Positions 36,733-48,697 of a stretch of DNA of 64,000 nt are shown piece after piece (the first letter of the stretch is position 1; the number at the start of each line of letters is the position of its first letter). Origin of the DNA: Thiomicrorhabdus sp. Kp2. Its GTDB lineage: Bacteria > Pseudomonadota > Gammaproteobacteria > Thiomicrospirales > Thiomicrospiraceae. Both the position numbers and the translations under genes were made by a program. Location: contig NZ_ARWI01000001.1 of the NCBI RefSeq assembly GCF_000478585.1, positions 2,480,001 through 2,544,000 on the forward strand, in the 5' to 3' direction. Under the pieces are notes generated by a model. It searched no databases. It was not told the DNA's origin and saw only the letters and a list, made by a program, of their open reading frames with translations.

Positions 36733-37407
36733 ATGAAACAGTCAGTATTAGATTTACAAAGCAATGTTAATCAGGCTTTAGGGGATAAAATAATTTCTTC
36801 TAACATCGCTTTAGATGAGCTTACGATTGAGCTTTCTCCCCTAACGGCTCTAGCAGCACTCACTACATTAAAAGAAGAACTCGGTTTTGAGCAGCTTATG
36901 GATCTGTGTGGTATTGACTATTTGGATTATGGTCAAGCTAATTGGGAAACCATGACAGCCGTTAATAGTGGTTTTAGTCGAGGAGTATTTGACTTCGCTG
37001 AAGAGGAGCAAGCCTCTGAAGCGGATTCAATGGAAAGACGTTTTGCTGTGGTTTATCACCTTTTATCCGTAAAAAATAATCTCCGTTTACGCGTTAAAGT
37101 GTTCCCTGAGTCTACTCAAATGCCAATCGTTGATAGCGTCATTGATGTGTGGAATGTTGCAAATTGGTTTGAGCGTGAAGCATTCGATTTATTTGGTATT
37201 TTGTTTAAAGGACATCCAGATTTGCGTCGCATCCTAACGGATTATGGTTTTGTTGGACATCCTTTAAGAAAAGACTTCCCTCTTACTGGTCACGTGGAGA
37301 TGCGTTACGACGCAGAAAAAGGCCGCGTAATCTATGAGCCAGTATCTATTGAAAATAGAGTCAATGTCCCACGTGTGATTCGTAAAAAATCACCAAGCAA
37401 CGTGTAA
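36733..37407 (+). CDS. nuoC: NADH-quinone oxidoreductase subunit C
   Basis: A 224-residue 30-kDa-type subunit. The conserved [20 protein letters not shown] and [20 protein letters not shown] are at the C-terminal end. It is separate from nuoD, unlike the fused nuoCD of E. coli, which places this operon with the mitochondrial/alpha-beta type. Confidence 0.96.
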   Translation: MKQSVLDLQSNVNQALGDKIISSNIALDELTIELSPLTALAALTTLKEELGFEQLMDLCGIDYLDYGQANWETMTAVNSGFSRGVFDFAEEEQASEADSMERRFAVVYHLLSVKNNLRLRVKVFPESTQMPIVDSVIDVWNVANWFEREAFDLFGILFKGHPDLRRILTDYGFVGHPLRKDFPLTGHVEMRYDAEKGRVIYEPVSIENRVNVPRVIRKKSPSNV

Positions 37408-37420
37408 TTAGGAATCAAAT

Positions 37421-38674
37421 ATGCCTGAAATTCGTAACTATACTTTAAACTTTGGTCCTCAACACCCGTCAGCACATGGTGTGTTACGTCTGGTTTTAGA
37501 ACTTGATGGTGAGACCATTGTGAGATCAGATCCACATATTGGTTTATTACACCGTGGTACAGAAAAATTAGCTGAATTTAAACCTTATAACCAATCTATT
37601 GGTTATATGGATCGTTTAGATTATGTCTCAATGATGTCTAACGAGCATGCTTATGTCATGGCAATTGAAAAGATGTTAGGTGTTGAAGTTCCTGAGCGTG
37701 CTCAATACATTAGGGTGATGTTTGATGAAATCACTCGTGTTCTTAACCATTTGATGTGGTTAGGTGCTCATGCATTGGATATCGGTGCCATGACAGTTTT
37801 TCTTTATGCTTTCCGTGAGCGTGAAGATTTAATGGATTGTTATGAAGCCGTTTCAGGTGCTCGCATGCACGCTACATACTACCGTCCTGGTGGGGTATAC
37901 CGTGATTTGCCTGATACTATGGCTAAATATGAAGCTTCAAAATGGAATTCGGGTAAAAAGTTAGACCAGTTGAACGAGACACGTGAAGGAACTTTACTAG
38001 ATTTTATCGAAGCCTTTACTGAGCGTTTTCCTGGATACATTGATGAGTATGAAACGCTTTTAACAGATAATCGTATTTGGAAACAGCGTACTGTTGATAT
38101 TGGTATCGTCTCTCCAGAACGTGCTTTACAGCTGGGCTTTACTGGTCCGATGTTGCGTGGTTCTGGTATTGAGTGGGATTTGCGTAAAAAGCAACCATAT
38201 GAAGTTTATGACAAGATGGATTTTGACATTCCAGTCGGTGTAACTGGTGATTGTTATGACCGTTATTTAGTTCGTATTGCAGAAATGCGTGAATCAAATA
38301 AGATCATTAAACAGTGCGTGGATTGGTTAAAAGCAAACCCTGGTGCTGTTATGTCCGATGACAACAAAGTTGCGCCTCCTTCAAGAGAAGATGCCAAGTC
38401 AAATATGGAAGCGTTAATTCATCACTTTAAATTGTACACAGAAGGTTACACCGTTCCTGAGAGTGAAGTGTATTCTGCTGTGGAGCACCCTAAAGGTGAA
38501 TTTGGTATCTATATGGTTTCTGACGGGGCTAACAAACCATACCGTATGAAAGTAAGAGCACCTGGATTTGCTCACTTAGCGTCATTAGATGAAATGGTTA
38601 AAGGCCATATGATTGCCGATGTGGTTTCAATCATTGGTACGCAAGATATTGTATTCGGAGAGGTGGATCGATGA
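37421..38674 (+). CDS. nuoD: NADH-quinone oxidoreductase subunit D
   Basis: A 417-residue 49-kDa-type subunit related to hydrogenase large subunits. [22 protein letters not shown] lies at the N-terminus and [18 protein letters not shown] at the end. It forms the quinone-binding cavity with NuoB. Its last bases overlap nuoE (ATGA). Confidence 0.97.
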   Translation: MPEIRNYTLNFGPQHPSAHGVLRLVLELDGETIVRSDPHIGLLHRGTEKLAEFKPYNQSIGYMDRLDYVSMMSNEHAYVMAIEKMLGVEVPERAQYIRVMFDEITRVLNHLMWLGAHALDIGAMTVFLYAFREREDLMDCYEAVSGARMHATYYRPGGVYRDLPDTMAKYEASKWNSGKKLDQLNETREGTLLDFIEAFTERFPGYIDEYETLLTDNRIWKQRTVDIGIVSPERALQLGFTGPMLRGSGIEWDLRKKQPYEVYDKMDFDIPVGVTGDCYDRYLVRIAEMRESNKIIKQCVDWLKANPGAVMSDDNKVAPPSREDAKSNMEALIHHFKLYTEGYTVPESEVYSAVEHPKGEFGIYMVSDGANKPYRMKVRAPGFAHLASLDEMVKGHMIADVVSIIGTQDIVFGEVDR

Positions 38675-39177
38675 GTTCGACAGAGACAAATACAGCTAAC
38701 TTTATTCAAGGCGATGTTAAAGCTCGTATTGATAAATGGATTGCGAACTATCCAGTAGAACAAAAAAAATCAGCGGTTATGCCTGCGTTAAGGATTGTTC
38801 AGGAATGTCATCATGGATATTTAACGAATGACTTAATGGACCAAATTGCTGAATATTTAGAAATTACACCAATGGAAGTCTATGAAGTTGCGACTTTCTA
38901 TGGAAACTATGAACATGCTCCTGTTGGCGAAATTAAACTGTGTATTTGTAACAGTATTTCGTGCATGTTGCGTGGTAAAGATGACATAGTTAAATATCTA
39001 GAAACAAAATTAGGTATTAAGCCAGGTGAAACGACACCTGATGGACGATTTTCAATAAAAATGGTTGAGTGTCTAGGTTCTTGTGGTGGTGCGCCAATGA
39101 TGCAAGTTGGTAAAACTTATTACGAAAATTTAACAGAAAACTCGATTGATCTACTACTTGAAGAGTGGGGGAAATAA
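38671..39177 (+). CDS. nuoE: NADH-quinone oxidoreductase subunit E
   Basis: A 168-residue 24-kDa-type thioredoxin-fold subunit. The [2Fe-2S] N1a cysteines are visible as [10 protein letters not shown] and [15 protein letters not shown]. It starts 4 nt before the nuoD stop, and its own stop directly abuts the nuoF start. Confidence 0.96.
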   Translation: MSSTETNTANFIQGDVKARIDKWIANYPVEQKKSAVMPALRIVQECHHGYLTNDLMDQIAEYLEITPMEVYEVATFYGNYEHAPVGEIKLCICNSISCMLRGKDDIVKYLETKLGIKPGETTPDGRFSIKMVECLGSCGGAPMMQVGKTYYENLTENSIDLLLEEWGK

Positions 39178-40458
39178 ATGGTCGTACAAAACGAAAACTG
39201 TTTCCGTCTAAACCATCTAGATAACTCTTGGGATATTGATGTCTATATCGCTAACGGTGGTTACGAAGTTTGGAAAAAAGTGGTAGCAGGCGAAATCGAA
39301 CCAAACGAAATTATCGAAGAAGTGAAAACTTCAAATATTCGTGGTCGTGGTGGAGCTGGTTTCCCAACTGGGTTGAAGTGGAGTTTTATGAATCGCTTCG
39401 CACCAGGTCAGAAGTATATTGTATGTAATTCTGATGAAGGTGAACCTGGCACATTTAAGGATAGGGACATTCTTCGATATAACCCACATGCTTTGGTTGA
39501 AGGTATGGCAATTGCAGGTTATGTGATTGGTGCTTCAGCGGGTTATAACTACATTCGTGGTGAATTTTGGGAACCATATCAACGCTTTAATGGTGCGATT
39601 AACCAGGCCCGTGAAGCTGGTTTGTTGGGTAAAGATATTCTTGGTACAGGTTGGGATTTTGACCTATTCACGCATTTAGGTGCGGGTGCTTATATTTGTG
39701 GTGAAGAGACTGCACTTATTGAGTCGATTGAAGGTAAAAAAGGTCAACCACGATTCAAACCACCTTTCCCTGCAAGTTATGGTTTGTATGGCAAGCCAAC
39801 AACGATTAATAACACCGAAACACTTGCTTCTATCCCAATGATTTTAGCTAAGGGTGGCGAATGGTTTAATGACCTTGGTGTCGAAAACGCAGGTGGAACA
39901 AAATGTTATTCAGTTTCTGGGCACGTAAATGCACCAGGAAACTTTGAAGTTCGCATGGGTACACCATTTAAAGATTTATTGGAACTTGCTGGCGGTATTT
40001 GGAAAGGTCGTCAATTAAAAGCGGTCATTCCAGGTGGAGCCTCAACTGCGATTTTGCCAGCGGAAAAAGCGATGGCAATGAATATGGATTATGACTCTAT
40101 TGCTAAGGCAGGTTCTTTTTTAGGAGCGGGTTCGGTCATCATCATGGATGATCAAACAGATATCGTTAAAGTGATGCAAAACTTAGCACATTTTTATTGG
40201 GATGAGTCTTGTGGTCAATGTACCCCGTGCCGAGAAGGAACAGGTTGGTTATACCGTGTCTTGACTCGTATTGTGAATGGCAAAGGCCGTCCAGAAGATA
40301 TCACTGCTTTAAAGGATGTTTCAGGGAAAATCATGGGTAATGTTATCTGTGGTTTAGGTGATGCGGCAACAATCGCATTAACCAGTGCTTTAGAGCACTA
40401 TGAACATGAATTCCAGCACTATATTGAACATGGTTGCAGTATTTTAGATCGTCAATAA
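39178..40458 (+). CDS. nuoF: NADH-quinone oxidoreductase subunit F
   Basis: A 426-residue 51-kDa-type subunit with FMN and the NADH site. [13 protein letters not shown] and the nucleotide loop [16 protein letters not shown] are present, and the N3 cluster motif is [14 protein letters not shown]. The ATG follows the nuoE stop without a gap. Confidence 0.97.
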   Translation: MVVQNENCFRLNHLDNSWDIDVYIANGGYEVWKKVVAGEIEPNEIIEEVKTSNIRGRGGAGFPTGLKWSFMNRFAPGQKYIVCNSDEGEPGTFKDRDILRYNPHALVEGMAIAGYVIGASAGYNYIRGEFWEPYQRFNGAINQAREAGLLGKDILGTGWDFDLFTHLGAGAYICGEETALIESIEGKKGQPRFKPPFPASYGLYGKPTTINNTETLASIPMILAKGGEWFNDLGVENAGGTKCYSVSGHVNAPGNFEVRMGTPFKDLLELAGGIWKGRQLKAVIPGGASTAILPAEKAMAMNMDYDSIAKAGSFLGAGSVIIMDDQTDIVKVMQNLAHFYWDESCGQCTPCREGTGWLYRVLTRIVNGKGRPEDITALKDVSGKIMGNVICGLGDAATIALTSALEHYEHEFQHYIEHGCSILDRQ

Positions 40459-40509
40459 TCCATATCGATTATTACGAAAAATAAGTTAGAAAACTTAGGT
40501 TATAGAATT

Positions 40510-42618
40510 ATGGTAAAAGTTGAAATAAACGGACAAGTTATTGAAGCACATGAAGGGGACATGCTAATTGATGTCGCTGATGATGCTCAAATTGCCATTC
40601 CCCGTTTTTGTTACCACAAGAAATTGTCTATTGCGGCTAACTGTCGTATGTGTCTTGTAGAGGTTGAGGGGGCATGGAAGCCGCTTCCTGCGTGTGCTAC
40701 TCCTGTAACAGATGGTATGAAAGTTCATACTAAATCAGCAAAAGCGATTGCAGCTCAGAAGTCTGTTATGGAATTTTTGTTAATTAACCATCCATTGGAT
40801 TGTCCTATTTGCGACCAAGGTGGTGAATGCGAACTGCAAGATGTAGCAATGGATTATGGTGATGATGTTTCTCGTTACTCAGAAGCTAAACGTGTTGTAA
40901 GCGATCGTGAAGCAGGTTCATTGATTAAAACAGATATGACGCGTTGTATCCACTGTACGCGTTGCGTTCGTTTTGGCCAGGAAGTAGCTGGAATGATGGA
41001 ACTTGGTGCAACGGGTCGAAGTGAGTGGATGGAAATTGGTACCTACATTGAGAAATCAATCACTTCAGAAATGTCGGGCAACATGATTGATTTATGCCCA
41101 GTAGGTGCTTTGACATCTAAGCCTTTCCGCTATACAGCTCGTTCTTGGGAGTTAAAGGCTCATAAAGCCATTGCTGCTCACGATAGTATCGGTTCGCACA
41201 TTACTGTTCATACCAAGGGCAACGATGTTAAACGTGTTGTTCCTCGTGAAAATGAAGCGATTAATGAAGTTTGGATTTCAGATAGAGACCGTTTTTCATA
41301 CGAGGGTGTGAATTGTGAATCTCGCTTAACTCAGCCTATGATCAAACAAAATGGCGAGTGGAAAGCCACCGATTGGGAAACGGCTTTAGAATTTGCCGTT
41401 TCAGGTCTTCAAAACGTTTTGACAAACAGTCAAGATATTGGCGTTTTAGCTTCTGCTAACTCAACTCTTGAAGAACTTCATTTATTACAAAAAATGGCAC
41501 GTGGTTTAGGTATTAATAATATCGACTATAGACATCGTCAAGTTGACTTTAAATCAGACTCTGTTGGTTTTAATGCACCATCACTAGAGCACAGTTTGAA
41601 TGAAGTAGAAAAGCTAAAAACTGTCTTGTTAGTAGGGTCTTACCTTCGTAAAGAATTGCCAATTCTTAACCACAGAATTCGTAAAGCTGTTCAGGCTGGT
41701 GCACAGGCATTAGTGATTAATCCTGCTCAATATGACTTTAACTATAAGGTTACAGAAGTTACTTCTGATTCTGGAATGGTGTTCACACTTGCAGGTATTG
41801 CTAAAGCCGCTTGTGAGATTAAAGGAATTGACCAGGCCTGGTTAAACACGGTTTCTGCTAACGAAGAGCAAAAGCAAGTTGCTCAGTCTCTAATTGATAC
41901 TGAAAATGCCTCTATTATGCTAGGGCAATTAGCGCAAAATCATGCAGATTACACTGTAATTCAGAAGCTTACAGCCATTATTTCAGAAGCAACTGGAGCG
42001 AAGTTAAACGTTCTTCCGTTATCTGCTAATGAAGTAGGAGCACATTTAGTTGGCTTTTTACCACTTGTGGGTAAAAACAGTGCACAAATGATTTCTGGAG
42101 GCATGCAAGCATTTATTAATATGAATATTGAACCTGAAGCTGATTTTACAAATGGCGATGCCGCTTTAACAGCTATGCAAAATGCTAATTTTGTTGTGAA
42201 CTTAACGGCCTTTGATAGTGAAAATCAGCGTTCTTACGCAGATGTAATGTTACCAATAGCAACATTTACTGAAACTGCAGGAACTTTTGTTAACGCTAAC
42301 GGTACAAAACAATCTTTCAAAATGACGGTTGAACCGAAAGGTGATGCTAAGGCTGCTTGGAAAATTCTTCGTGTATTAGGCAATATGTTTGATGTTGATG
42401 GATTTGATTACATACATTCAAATGAAGTGTTGAGTGAAGTATTGGATAATGTTGCCTCAAAAATCAACTTTACAGAATTAGCTTGTGAATTACCGCAAAG
42501 TAATAATGACGGTGACGTACGAATGGTTTCTCCATATCAGATAGATGCGATTGTTCGTCGTTCACCATCGCTTCAGGCAACCCCTGATGCAAACGTTGAA
42601 ACAATGGGAAGAGGGTAA
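40510..42618 (+). CDS. nuoG: NADH-quinone oxidoreductase subunit G
   Basis: A 702-residue 75-kDa-type subunit. The N-terminal [2Fe-2S] ferredoxin segment has RFCYHKKLSIAANCRMCLVEV-type cysteines, followed by CPICDQGGECELQD and CIHCTRCVRFGQE clusters, then a molybdopterin-oxidoreductase-like domain without cofactor. It is shorter than the ~908-residue E. coli NuoG and matches the mitochondrial-type length. A copy of the iterated palindrome encodes DQAW at 41831. Confidence 0.96.
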   Translation: MVKVEINGQVIEAHEGDMLIDVADDAQIAIPRFCYHKKLSIAANCRMCLVEVEGAWKPLPACATPVTDGMKVHTKSAKAIAAQKSVMEFLLINHPLDCPICDQGGECELQDVAMDYGDDVSRYSEAKRVVSDREAGSLIKTDMTRCIHCTRCVRFGQEVAGMMELGATGRSEWMEIGTYIEKSITSEMSGNMIDLCPVGALTSKPFRYTARSWELKAHKAIAAHDSIGSHITVHTKGNDVKRVVPRENEAINEVWISDRDRFSYEGVNCESRLTQPMIKQNGEWKATDWETALEFAVSGLQNVLTNSQDIGVLASANSTLEELHLLQKMARGLGINNIDYRHRQVDFKSDSVGFNAPSLEHSLNEVEKLKTVLLVGSYLRKELPILNHRIRKAVQAGAQALVINPAQYDFNYKVTEVTSDSGMVFTLAGIAKAACEIKGIDQAWLNTVSANEEQKQVAQSLIDTENASIMLGQLAQNHADYTVIQKLTAIISEATGAKLNVLPLSANEVGAHLVGFLPLVGKNSAQMISGGMQAFINMNIEPEADFTNGDAALTAMQNANFVVNLTAFDSENQRSYADVMLPIATFTETAGTFVNANGTKQSFKMTVEPKGDAKAAWKILRVLGNMFDVDGFDYIHSNEVLSEVLDNVASKINFTELACELPQSNNDGDVRMVSPYQIDAIVRRSPSLQATPDANVETMGRG
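41831..41842. repeat. Iterated palindrome inside nuoG
   Basis: A perfect 12-mer in nuoG, read as D/Q-A-W codons in the variable middle of the subunit. Confidence 0.9.
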
Positions 42619-42622
42619 ATAG

Positions 42623-43684
42623 ATGTTTGATACACTTCAAGCCTTTTTATCAGGCTTTTTATTTGATTGGTTAGCAATCGTTATTACCCTTGTTTTACAA
42701 GCTGTAGCTGTTGTTCTTCCTATTATGTTAGTGGTTGCGTGGTTAACTTACGCTGAGCGTAAGGTAATTGGTTTTATGCAGGTTCGTATGGGGCCAAACC
42801 GAGTTGGACCTCTTGGTTTACTTCAGCCAATAGCTGATGCATTAAAACTAATGACTAAAGAGGTTATCTTTCCTGCACAATCTAACAAGTACCTATTTAT
42901 TATTGCGCCTGTCCTTGCTTTAGCACCTGCTGTTACAGCTTGGGCTGTTATCCCATTCTCTGAAGGTATGGTTGTAGCCGATATTAATGCGGGTGTTTTA
43001 TATGTATTGGCTGTGTCATCAATTTTGGTGTACGGGATTATCATTGCGGGTTGGGCTTCTAACTCTAAGTATGCATTCCTTGGAGCCTTACGTGGTTCTG
43101 CTCAGAAAATTTCATATGAAATCGCAATGGGTTTCGCTTTGGTTACGGTATTGATGATTGCGGGCAGTATGAACTTAACTGAAATTGTAAATGGTCAAAA
43201 AGGCGGAGTATTGCATTGGTACCTATTACCACTGCTACCTATGTTCTTTGTTTACTTTATTTCTGGTTTAGCAGAGACAAACCGTACACCATTCGATGTT
43301 ATCGAGGGTGAAGCTGAAATCGTTGCTGGTTTTCACGTAGATTACTCTGGTATGACGTTTGGTGTATTCATGCTGGCTGAATACGCCATGATGATTTTGA
43401 TCTCTTTCATGACATCAATCATGTTCCTTGGTGGTTGGTTATCACCGTTTGAAGGTGTTCCTGTTTTGGAACCATTATTTGCATGGGTTCCACAACTAGG
43501 TTGGTTAGCATTTAAAGTATCATTCTTATTGTTTGTGTTCTTATGGTTACGTGCCACATTCCCACGTTACCGTTATGACCAATTAATGCGTTTAGGATGG
43601 AAAGTATTAATCCCAGTTACGATTGTTTGGGTATTCGTTGTAGGTGCAATGCAATACTTCAGCTTTGGTCCTTGGTTTAATTAA
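42623..43684 (+). CDS. nuoH: NADH-quinone oxidoreductase subunit H
   Basis: A 353-residue membrane subunit with about eight helices that contacts the quinone site. [21 protein letters not shown] and [25 protein letters not shown] segments are conserved. It links the hydrophilic arm to the proton-pumping arm. Confidence 0.97.
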   Translation: MFDTLQAFLSGFLFDWLAIVITLVLQAVAVVLPIMLVVAWLTYAERKVIGFMQVRMGPNRVGPLGLLQPIADALKLMTKEVIFPAQSNKYLFIIAPVLALAPAVTAWAVIPFSEGMVVADINAGVLYVLAVSSILVYGIIIAGWASNSKYAFLGALRGSAQKISYEIAMGFALVTVLMIAGSMNLTEIVNGQKGGVLHWYLLPLLPMFFVYFISGLAETNRTPFDVIEGEAEIVAGFHVDYSGMTFGVFMLAEYAMMILISFMTSIMFLGGWLSPFEGVPVLEPLFAWVPQLGWLAFKVSFLLFVFLWLRATFPRYRYDQLMRLGWKVLIPVTIVWVFVVGAMQYFSFGPWFN

Positions 43685-43695
43685 TAGAGGCTGAC

Positions 43696-44187
43696 ATGGG
43701 TAAATTTTTAAAACATCAAATTAAAACCTGGGGTCTTACTGAGCTATTTAAAGGGCTTTCAGTCACAGGTAAATATTTCTTCAAAAGAAAGATAACCGTT
43801 CGTTATCCAGAAGAAAAAACTCCACTTTCACCACGTTTTAGAGGGCACCATGCTTTACGCCGTTATGAAAATGGTGAAGAGCGCTGTATCGCTTGTAAAT
43901 TATGTGAAGCAGTTTGTCCTGCTAACGCAATTACGATTGAATCAGAAGAGCGCGATGATGGTTCACGTCGTACAACACAATATGATATTGATATGTTCAA
44001 GTGTATCTACTGTGGTTTCTGTGAAGAAGCTTGTCCAGTAGATGCGATTGTCGAAACGCGTGTATTCGAATATGAATTTCACGAGCGTGGTCCTCATATC
44101 CGTACTAAAGAAGATTTGTTAGCTTTTGGTGACAAACATGAAGAGCAAATCGCTGCAGACCGTGCAGTTGATGCTAAGTATCGTTAA
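43696..44187 (+). CDS. nuoI: NADH-quinone oxidoreductase subunit I
   Basis: A 163-residue TYKY-type subunit with two [4Fe-4S] motifs, [12 protein letters not shown] and [12 protein letters not shown] (clusters N6a/N6b). It carries electrons toward NuoB. Confidence 0.97.
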   Translation: MGKFLKHQIKTWGLTELFKGLSVTGKYFFKRKITVRYPEEKTPLSPRFRGHHALRRYENGEERCIACKLCEAVCPANAITIESEERDDGSRRTTQYDIDMFKCIYCGFCEEACPVDAIVETRVFEYEFHERGPHIRTKEDLLAFGDKHEEQIAADRAVDAKYR

Positions 44188-44204
44188 TAGGAAAGTAGAT
44201 AGTT

Positions 44205-44846
44205 ATGACATTTGAACAATTTATATTTTATCTCCTTGCTACGATTGCTACCGTTGCAGGTTTGATGATGATCTCTGTTAAAAACCCTGTTAAGGCGGCT
44301 CTTTGGTTAGTTCTTGCTTTCGTTTCAACAGCAGGTATTTGGATTATGGCTCAGGCTGAGTTCCTAGGCCTGGTACTGATTTTAGTTTACGTTGGTGCCG
44401 TAATGGTACTGTTCTTATTTGTCGTCATGATGTTAGACATCAATATGGCGATTTTGAAAGAAGGTTTTACTAAATACCTACCTTTAGGTGCGATGGCTGC
44501 GGCTGCCATTTTTGCCATGATGTATATGGTGTTAGGACCTGAACATTTTGGTTTAGAAGTAACGGGTGCACCAGTAACCCATGCAGCAGACTTCAGTAAT
44601 ACTGAAGCGATTGCCATTCCTCTATACACTACACACGCTTATGCCTTTGTATTAGCAGCGGTACTTCTTTTATTAGGTATTGTTGCGGCTATCGCGTTGA
44701 CGTTACGTCGTCGTCCTACAACAGAAGTGTTATATCAAGATGTTGATAAACAAAACAAAACGTTAGCAGCAGAACGTTTCCGTATGGTTAAGATGGAAAC
44801 GGTTATTGAAAAAAATGTTGTTTCTAAAGAGGAGGATGACAAATGA
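44205..44846 (+). CDS. nuoJ: NADH-quinone oxidoreductase subunit J
   Basis: A 213-residue membrane subunit with about five helices. The [20 protein letters not shown] and [19 protein letters not shown] segments are typical of the family. The C-terminal tail is charged. The stop overlaps the nuoK start (ATGA). Confidence 0.95.
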   Translation: MTFEQFIFYLLATIATVAGLMMISVKNPVKAALWLVLAFVSTAGIWIMAQAEFLGLVLILVYVGAVMVLFLFVVMMLDINMAILKEGFTKYLPLGAMAAAAIFAMMYMVLGPEHFGLEVTGAPVTHAADFSNTEAIAIPLYTTHAYAFVLAAVLLLLGIVAAIALTLRRRPTTEVLYQDVDKQNKTLAAERFRMVKMETVIEKNVVSKEEDDK

Positions 44847-45148
44847 TCGCTTTATCTGATTACCTAATCTTTGGTGCAGTTCTTTTCATGATTAGTATGG
44901 CGGGTATTTTCTTAAATAGAAAAAATGTCATTGTTTTATTAATGGCAATTGAGTTATTACTCCTTGCTGTTAACACGAACCTAGTTGCGTTCTCACATTA
45001 CTTAAACGATGTGACTGGACAAATCTTCGTATTCTTTATCCTAACCGTTGCTGCAGCTGAAGCAGCAATTGGTTTGGCTATTATCGTATTAGTATTCCGT
45101 AATCGTAAGAGCATCAACGTTGATGATCTTGGATCACTGAAGGGGTAG
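44843..45148 (+). CDS. nuoK: NADH-quinone oxidoreductase subunit K
   Basis: A 101-residue three-helix membrane subunit. The conserved Glu in [17 protein letters not shown] and in [11 protein letters not shown], needed for proton transfer, are present. It overlaps nuoJ by 4 nt. Confidence 0.96.
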   Translation: MIALSDYLIFGAVLFMISMAGIFLNRKNVIVLLMAIELLLLAVNTNLVAFSHYLNDVTGQIFVFFILTVAAAEAAIGLAIIVLVFRNRKSINVDDLGSLKG

Positions 45149-45154
45149 TTGTTG

Positions 45155-47128
45155 ATGTTGCATACAATTCTTACTGTTATTTTAGTTGCTCCTTTAGTTG
45201 GTTCTATTATCGCTGGTTTGTTTGGTAGACAAGTAGGCCGTAAAGGTGCACATTATTCAACAATTGCGGGTGTGGCTATTTCTACAGTTTTAGCTGCTTA
45301 TGTATTTGTAGAGTTCGTTCTTAATGGAGCTGAGGCTTACAATGCCAGTTTATATACATGGTTAGTGAGTGATGGCATCAAGTTTGAACTTGGTTTCATG
45401 ATTGATGAACTTTCAGCCACGATGATGTTGGTGGTGACGTTCGTATCTTTAATGGTTCACATCTATACCATCGGTTATATGGACCATGATGAAGATTACG
45501 GGCACGATAACCCTTACTATCAGCGTTTCTTCAGTTATATCTCTTTATTCACGTTCTCAATGCTTTCATTGGTTATGGCGAATAACTTCCTGCAGTTATT
45601 CTTCGGTTGGGAAGCTGTAGGTTTAGTCTCGTACCTATTGATTGGTTTCTACATGAAACGTGAGTCTGCGATTCAAGCAAACCTAAAAGCATTTTTGGTT
45701 AACCGTGTAGGTGATTTTGGATTTATCCTAGGTATCGCTGTGGTATTCGTGTATTTCAATACTATGGATTACAAAGAGTTCTTTGCTCAGCTTTCAACTC
45801 AAAAAGATGTGATGATAGAAATCATTCCAGGTGTGGAATGGTCAATGATTACTTTAATGCTTATTTTATTGTTCATTGGTGCAATGGGTAAATCTGCACA
45901 GATGCCTTTACATGTTTGGTTACCAGAATCCATGGAAGGTCCTACGCCAATTTCTGCATTAATTCACGCAGCGACAATGGTAACAGCGGGTATCTTTATG
46001 GTGGCTCGTCTTTCACCTGCATTTGAATTGTCTGAAGCCGCGTTGAGTTTTGTCTTGGTTATTGGTGCTTTAACGGCATTTATGATGGGGCTTCTTGGGC
46101 TTATTCAGAACGATATTAAGCGTGTTGTCGCTTACTCTACACTTTCACAGCTTGGTTATATGACTGCTGCTATGGGTGCTTCAGCTTATGCGGCAGGTAT
46201 GTTCCATGTATTAACGCATGCATTCTTTAAAGCATTATTGTTCTTAGCGGCAGGTTCGGTCATTATTGCCATGCATCACATTCAAGACATCCGTCAAATG
46301 GGTGGTATGCGTAAGTACATGCCAATCACCTATGCCGCCATGTTAATTGGTTCATTGGCATTAATTGGTTTCCCTGGATTCTCTGGGTTCTTCTCTAAAG
46401 ACTCAATTTTATTGTCATTAGATGCTTCTGAACGTTTTGGATCAACTTTCTCCTATGTTCTGTTAATGATGGGTGTGTTTATCACAGCATTCTATAGCTT
46501 CCGCATGTTCTTCTTGGTTTTCCATGGAGAAGAGAGTGATTACGTTAAAACACACGAGATTAAAGAGTCTCCATGGGTGGTAACGGTTCCATTAATTCTT
46601 TTATCAATCCCTGCTGTCGTAATGGGTATTCCAATGATAGAAGGTATGTTGAATGGTCAGTATTTTGGTCAGTCAATTTTCATCCTACCGGAGAATGATG
46701 TAATGATGTCTCTATTCAATACCTTCTACCACGGTGTGTTGGATATGATTGTGCACTCATTTATGACATTACCAGTATTCCTTGCTCTATCGGGTGTATT
46801 CTTAGCTTGGTTGCTGTATATCAAAATGCCAACTATTCCTGGTAAGTTAAAAAATATGTGTCCTCGTGGATACTACATGTTGGATAACGCTTATGGCTTC
46901 GATCGTTTAAATGAAATCATTTTTGTTGAAGGTGGTCAGAAATTAGGTAAATTCTTTACCCGTTCGATTGATGTTAAATTGATTGATACTGGTATGGTAA
47001 CAAACACCTTTATGACCGTTGCTAACTCAGCTGCTGCATTACGTCAGTCTCAGACTGGGTTTATGTATCACTACGCGTTTGTAATGATTTTTGGTCTGCT
47101 AGCAATGCTAGTTTGGACTCTGTGGTAA
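45155..47128 (+). CDS. nuoL: NADH-quinone oxidoreductase subunit L
   Basis: A 657-residue antiporter-like subunit with about 16 helices, including the long lateral helix at the C-terminus. The ATG at 45155 has GAAGGGG upstream; two in-frame TTG codons just before it are not needed. LPESMEGPTPISALIHAATMV and YSTLSQLGYM are family marks. Confidence 0.96.
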   Translation: MLHTILTVILVAPLVGSIIAGLFGRQVGRKGAHYSTIAGVAISTVLAAYVFVEFVLNGAEAYNASLYTWLVSDGIKFELGFMIDELSATMMLVVTFVSLMVHIYTIGYMDHDEDYGHDNPYYQRFFSYISLFTFSMLSLVMANNFLQLFFGWEAVGLVSYLLIGFYMKRESAIQANLKAFLVNRVGDFGFILGIAVVFVYFNTMDYKEFFAQLSTQKDVMIEIIPGVEWSMITLMLILLFIGAMGKSAQMPLHVWLPESMEGPTPISALIHAATMVTAGIFMVARLSPAFELSEAALSFVLVIGALTAFMMGLLGLIQNDIKRVVAYSTLSQLGYMTAAMGASAYAAGMFHVLTHAFFKALLFLAAGSVIIAMHHIQDIRQMGGMRKYMPITYAAMLIGSLALIGFPGFSGFFSKDSILLSLDASERFGSTFSYVLLMMGVFITAFYSFRMFFLVFHGEESDYVKTHEIKESPWVVTVPLILLSIPAVVMGIPMIEGMLNGQYFGQSIFILPENDVMMSLFNTFYHGVLDMIVHSFMTLPVFLALSGVFLAWLLYIKMPTIPGKLKNMCPRGYYMLDNAYGFDRLNEIIFVEGGQKLGKFFTRSIDVKLIDTGMVTNTFMTVANSAAALRQSQTGFMYHYAFVMIFGLLAMLVWTLW

Positions 47129-47159
47129 TTAAAAGAATAAGAAGAAGGGAATAGACTAC

Positions 47160-48674
47160 ATGCTATCAAGCTATCCTATTTTAAGCACACTAGTGTGGCT
47201 ACCAATTATTGGTGGTTTACTAGTATTATTTGCTGGTCGTAATAACGATACAGTTGCAAAGTGGTTATCACTTGCTACGGCGGGCTTAACTTTTATTCTT
47301 TCGCTTCCTTTGTGGTTCAACTTTGATACCACTACGGCTGCTATGCAGTTCGAAGAGAAGGTTGAATGGATTCCAATGTTCAATATCTACTACCACTTGG
47401 CAGTAGATGGACTATCAATGCCTTTAGTCTTACTAACAACGTTTACACAAGTGTTAGTCATTGCTTCGGCATGGGATGTTATTAAAGAACGTGTTGAACA
47501 GTACATGGGTGCCTTCCTTATCATGGGCGGTATCATGGTTGGTGTTTTCGTCGCTTTAGATTCAATCCTTTTCTATATTTTCTGGGAAGCTCTTTTGATC
47601 CCAATGTTTATCGTAATCGGTAAATGGGGTGGGCCTCGTCGTGTTTATGCAACAATGAAGTTCTTCTTATATACCTTCTTCGGTTCGGTATTTATGTTGA
47701 TTTCATTTATCTACATGTATTACCAATCAGGTAGCTTTAGTATTTTAGACTTCCAAACAATGCAGTTAGGTATGACTGTCCAGATTCTTATCTTCTTGGC
47801 GTTCTTAATTGCATTTGCAGTCAAGATTCCAATGTTCCCAGTACACACTTGGTTGCCTGATGCTCACGTTGAAGCACCAACAGCGGGATCTGTTGTACTA
47901 GCGGCAATCATGCTTAAGATGGGGGGCTATGGTTTTGTTCGTTTCAGTTTGCCAATCACTCCAGATGCATCCATGACATTAGATTGGTTAATCATCATCC
48001 TATCTCTCATCGCAATCGTGTATATCGGTGTGGTCGCGATGGTGCAAAGTGATATGAAGAAACTGGTTGCTTACTCTTCAATCTCACACATGGGGTTTGT
48101 TACTCTAGGTATGTTCTTGGTGTATGACATTATGCAAAACACTGGAAGCATTCAAGGGGCGCAAATTGGTATGGAAGGTGCCATGGTTCAGATGATCTCT
48201 CACGGATTTATCTCGGGTGCTATGTTCTTAGCCATTGGTGTGTTATATGACCGTATGCATACGCGTGAAATTTCAGCCTATGGTGGTGTTGTGAATAAAA
48301 TGCCATGGTTTGTGTTCTTTGCAGTCCTATTTGCTATGGCCAACGTAGGTTTACCTGGAACTTCAGGGTTTGTAGGTGAATTTATGGTGATCATCAGCTC
48401 GTTCAAAGCTAACCTTTGGTACGGAACTTTAGCGGCATTAACCTTAGTCATCGGTGCGGCCTATACCTTATGGATGGTTAAGCGCGTATTCTTTGGTGCT
48501 GTCACAAATGAAAATGTCGAACAATTGTCCGATTTAAATAAACGTGAATTTGCCATAATGGCAATTCTAGCAGTAGCGGTTGTTGGCTTGGGTGTCTATC
48601 CTGCGCCTATTATGGAAGTGATGCACGCTTCTGTTGAGAACTTATTAGTTCAAGCAACAACGTCTAAACTTTAA
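47160..48674 (+). CDS. nuoM: NADH-quinone oxidoreductase subunit M
   Basis: A 504-residue antiporter-like proton-pumping subunit with about 14 helices. WEALLIPMFIVIGKWGG, LPDAHVEAPTAGSVVLA and VAYSSISHMGFV are typical. The conserved Glu/Lys pump residues lie in these segments. Confidence 0.96.
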   Translation: MLSSYPILSTLVWLPIIGGLLVLFAGRNNDTVAKWLSLATAGLTFILSLPLWFNFDTTTAAMQFEEKVEWIPMFNIYYHLAVDGLSMPLVLLTTFTQVLVIASAWDVIKERVEQYMGAFLIMGGIMVGVFVALDSILFYIFWEALLIPMFIVIGKWGGPRRVYATMKFFLYTFFGSVFMLISFIYMYYQSGSFSILDFQTMQLGMTVQILIFLAFLIAFAVKIPMFPVHTWLPDAHVEAPTAGSVVLAAIMLKMGGYGFVRFSLPITPDASMTLDWLIIILSLIAIVYIGVVAMVQSDMKKLVAYSSISHMGFVTLGMFLVYDIMQNTGSIQGAQIGMEGAMVQMISHGFISGAMFLAIGVLYDRMHTREISAYGGVVNKMPWFVFFAVLFAMANVGLPGTSGFVGEFMVIISSFKANLWYGTLAALTLVIGAAYTLWMVKRVFFGAVTNENVEQLSDLNKREFAIMAILAVAVVGLGVYPAPIMEVMHASVENLLVQATTSKL

Positions 48675-48697
48675 TCGGATATAGGTGAATTAATTAT

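Noticed and set aside
42823-43044. Minus-strand frames inside the nuo genes
   Set aside because: They are antisense shadows of hydrophobic coding sequence with no start-site signals.
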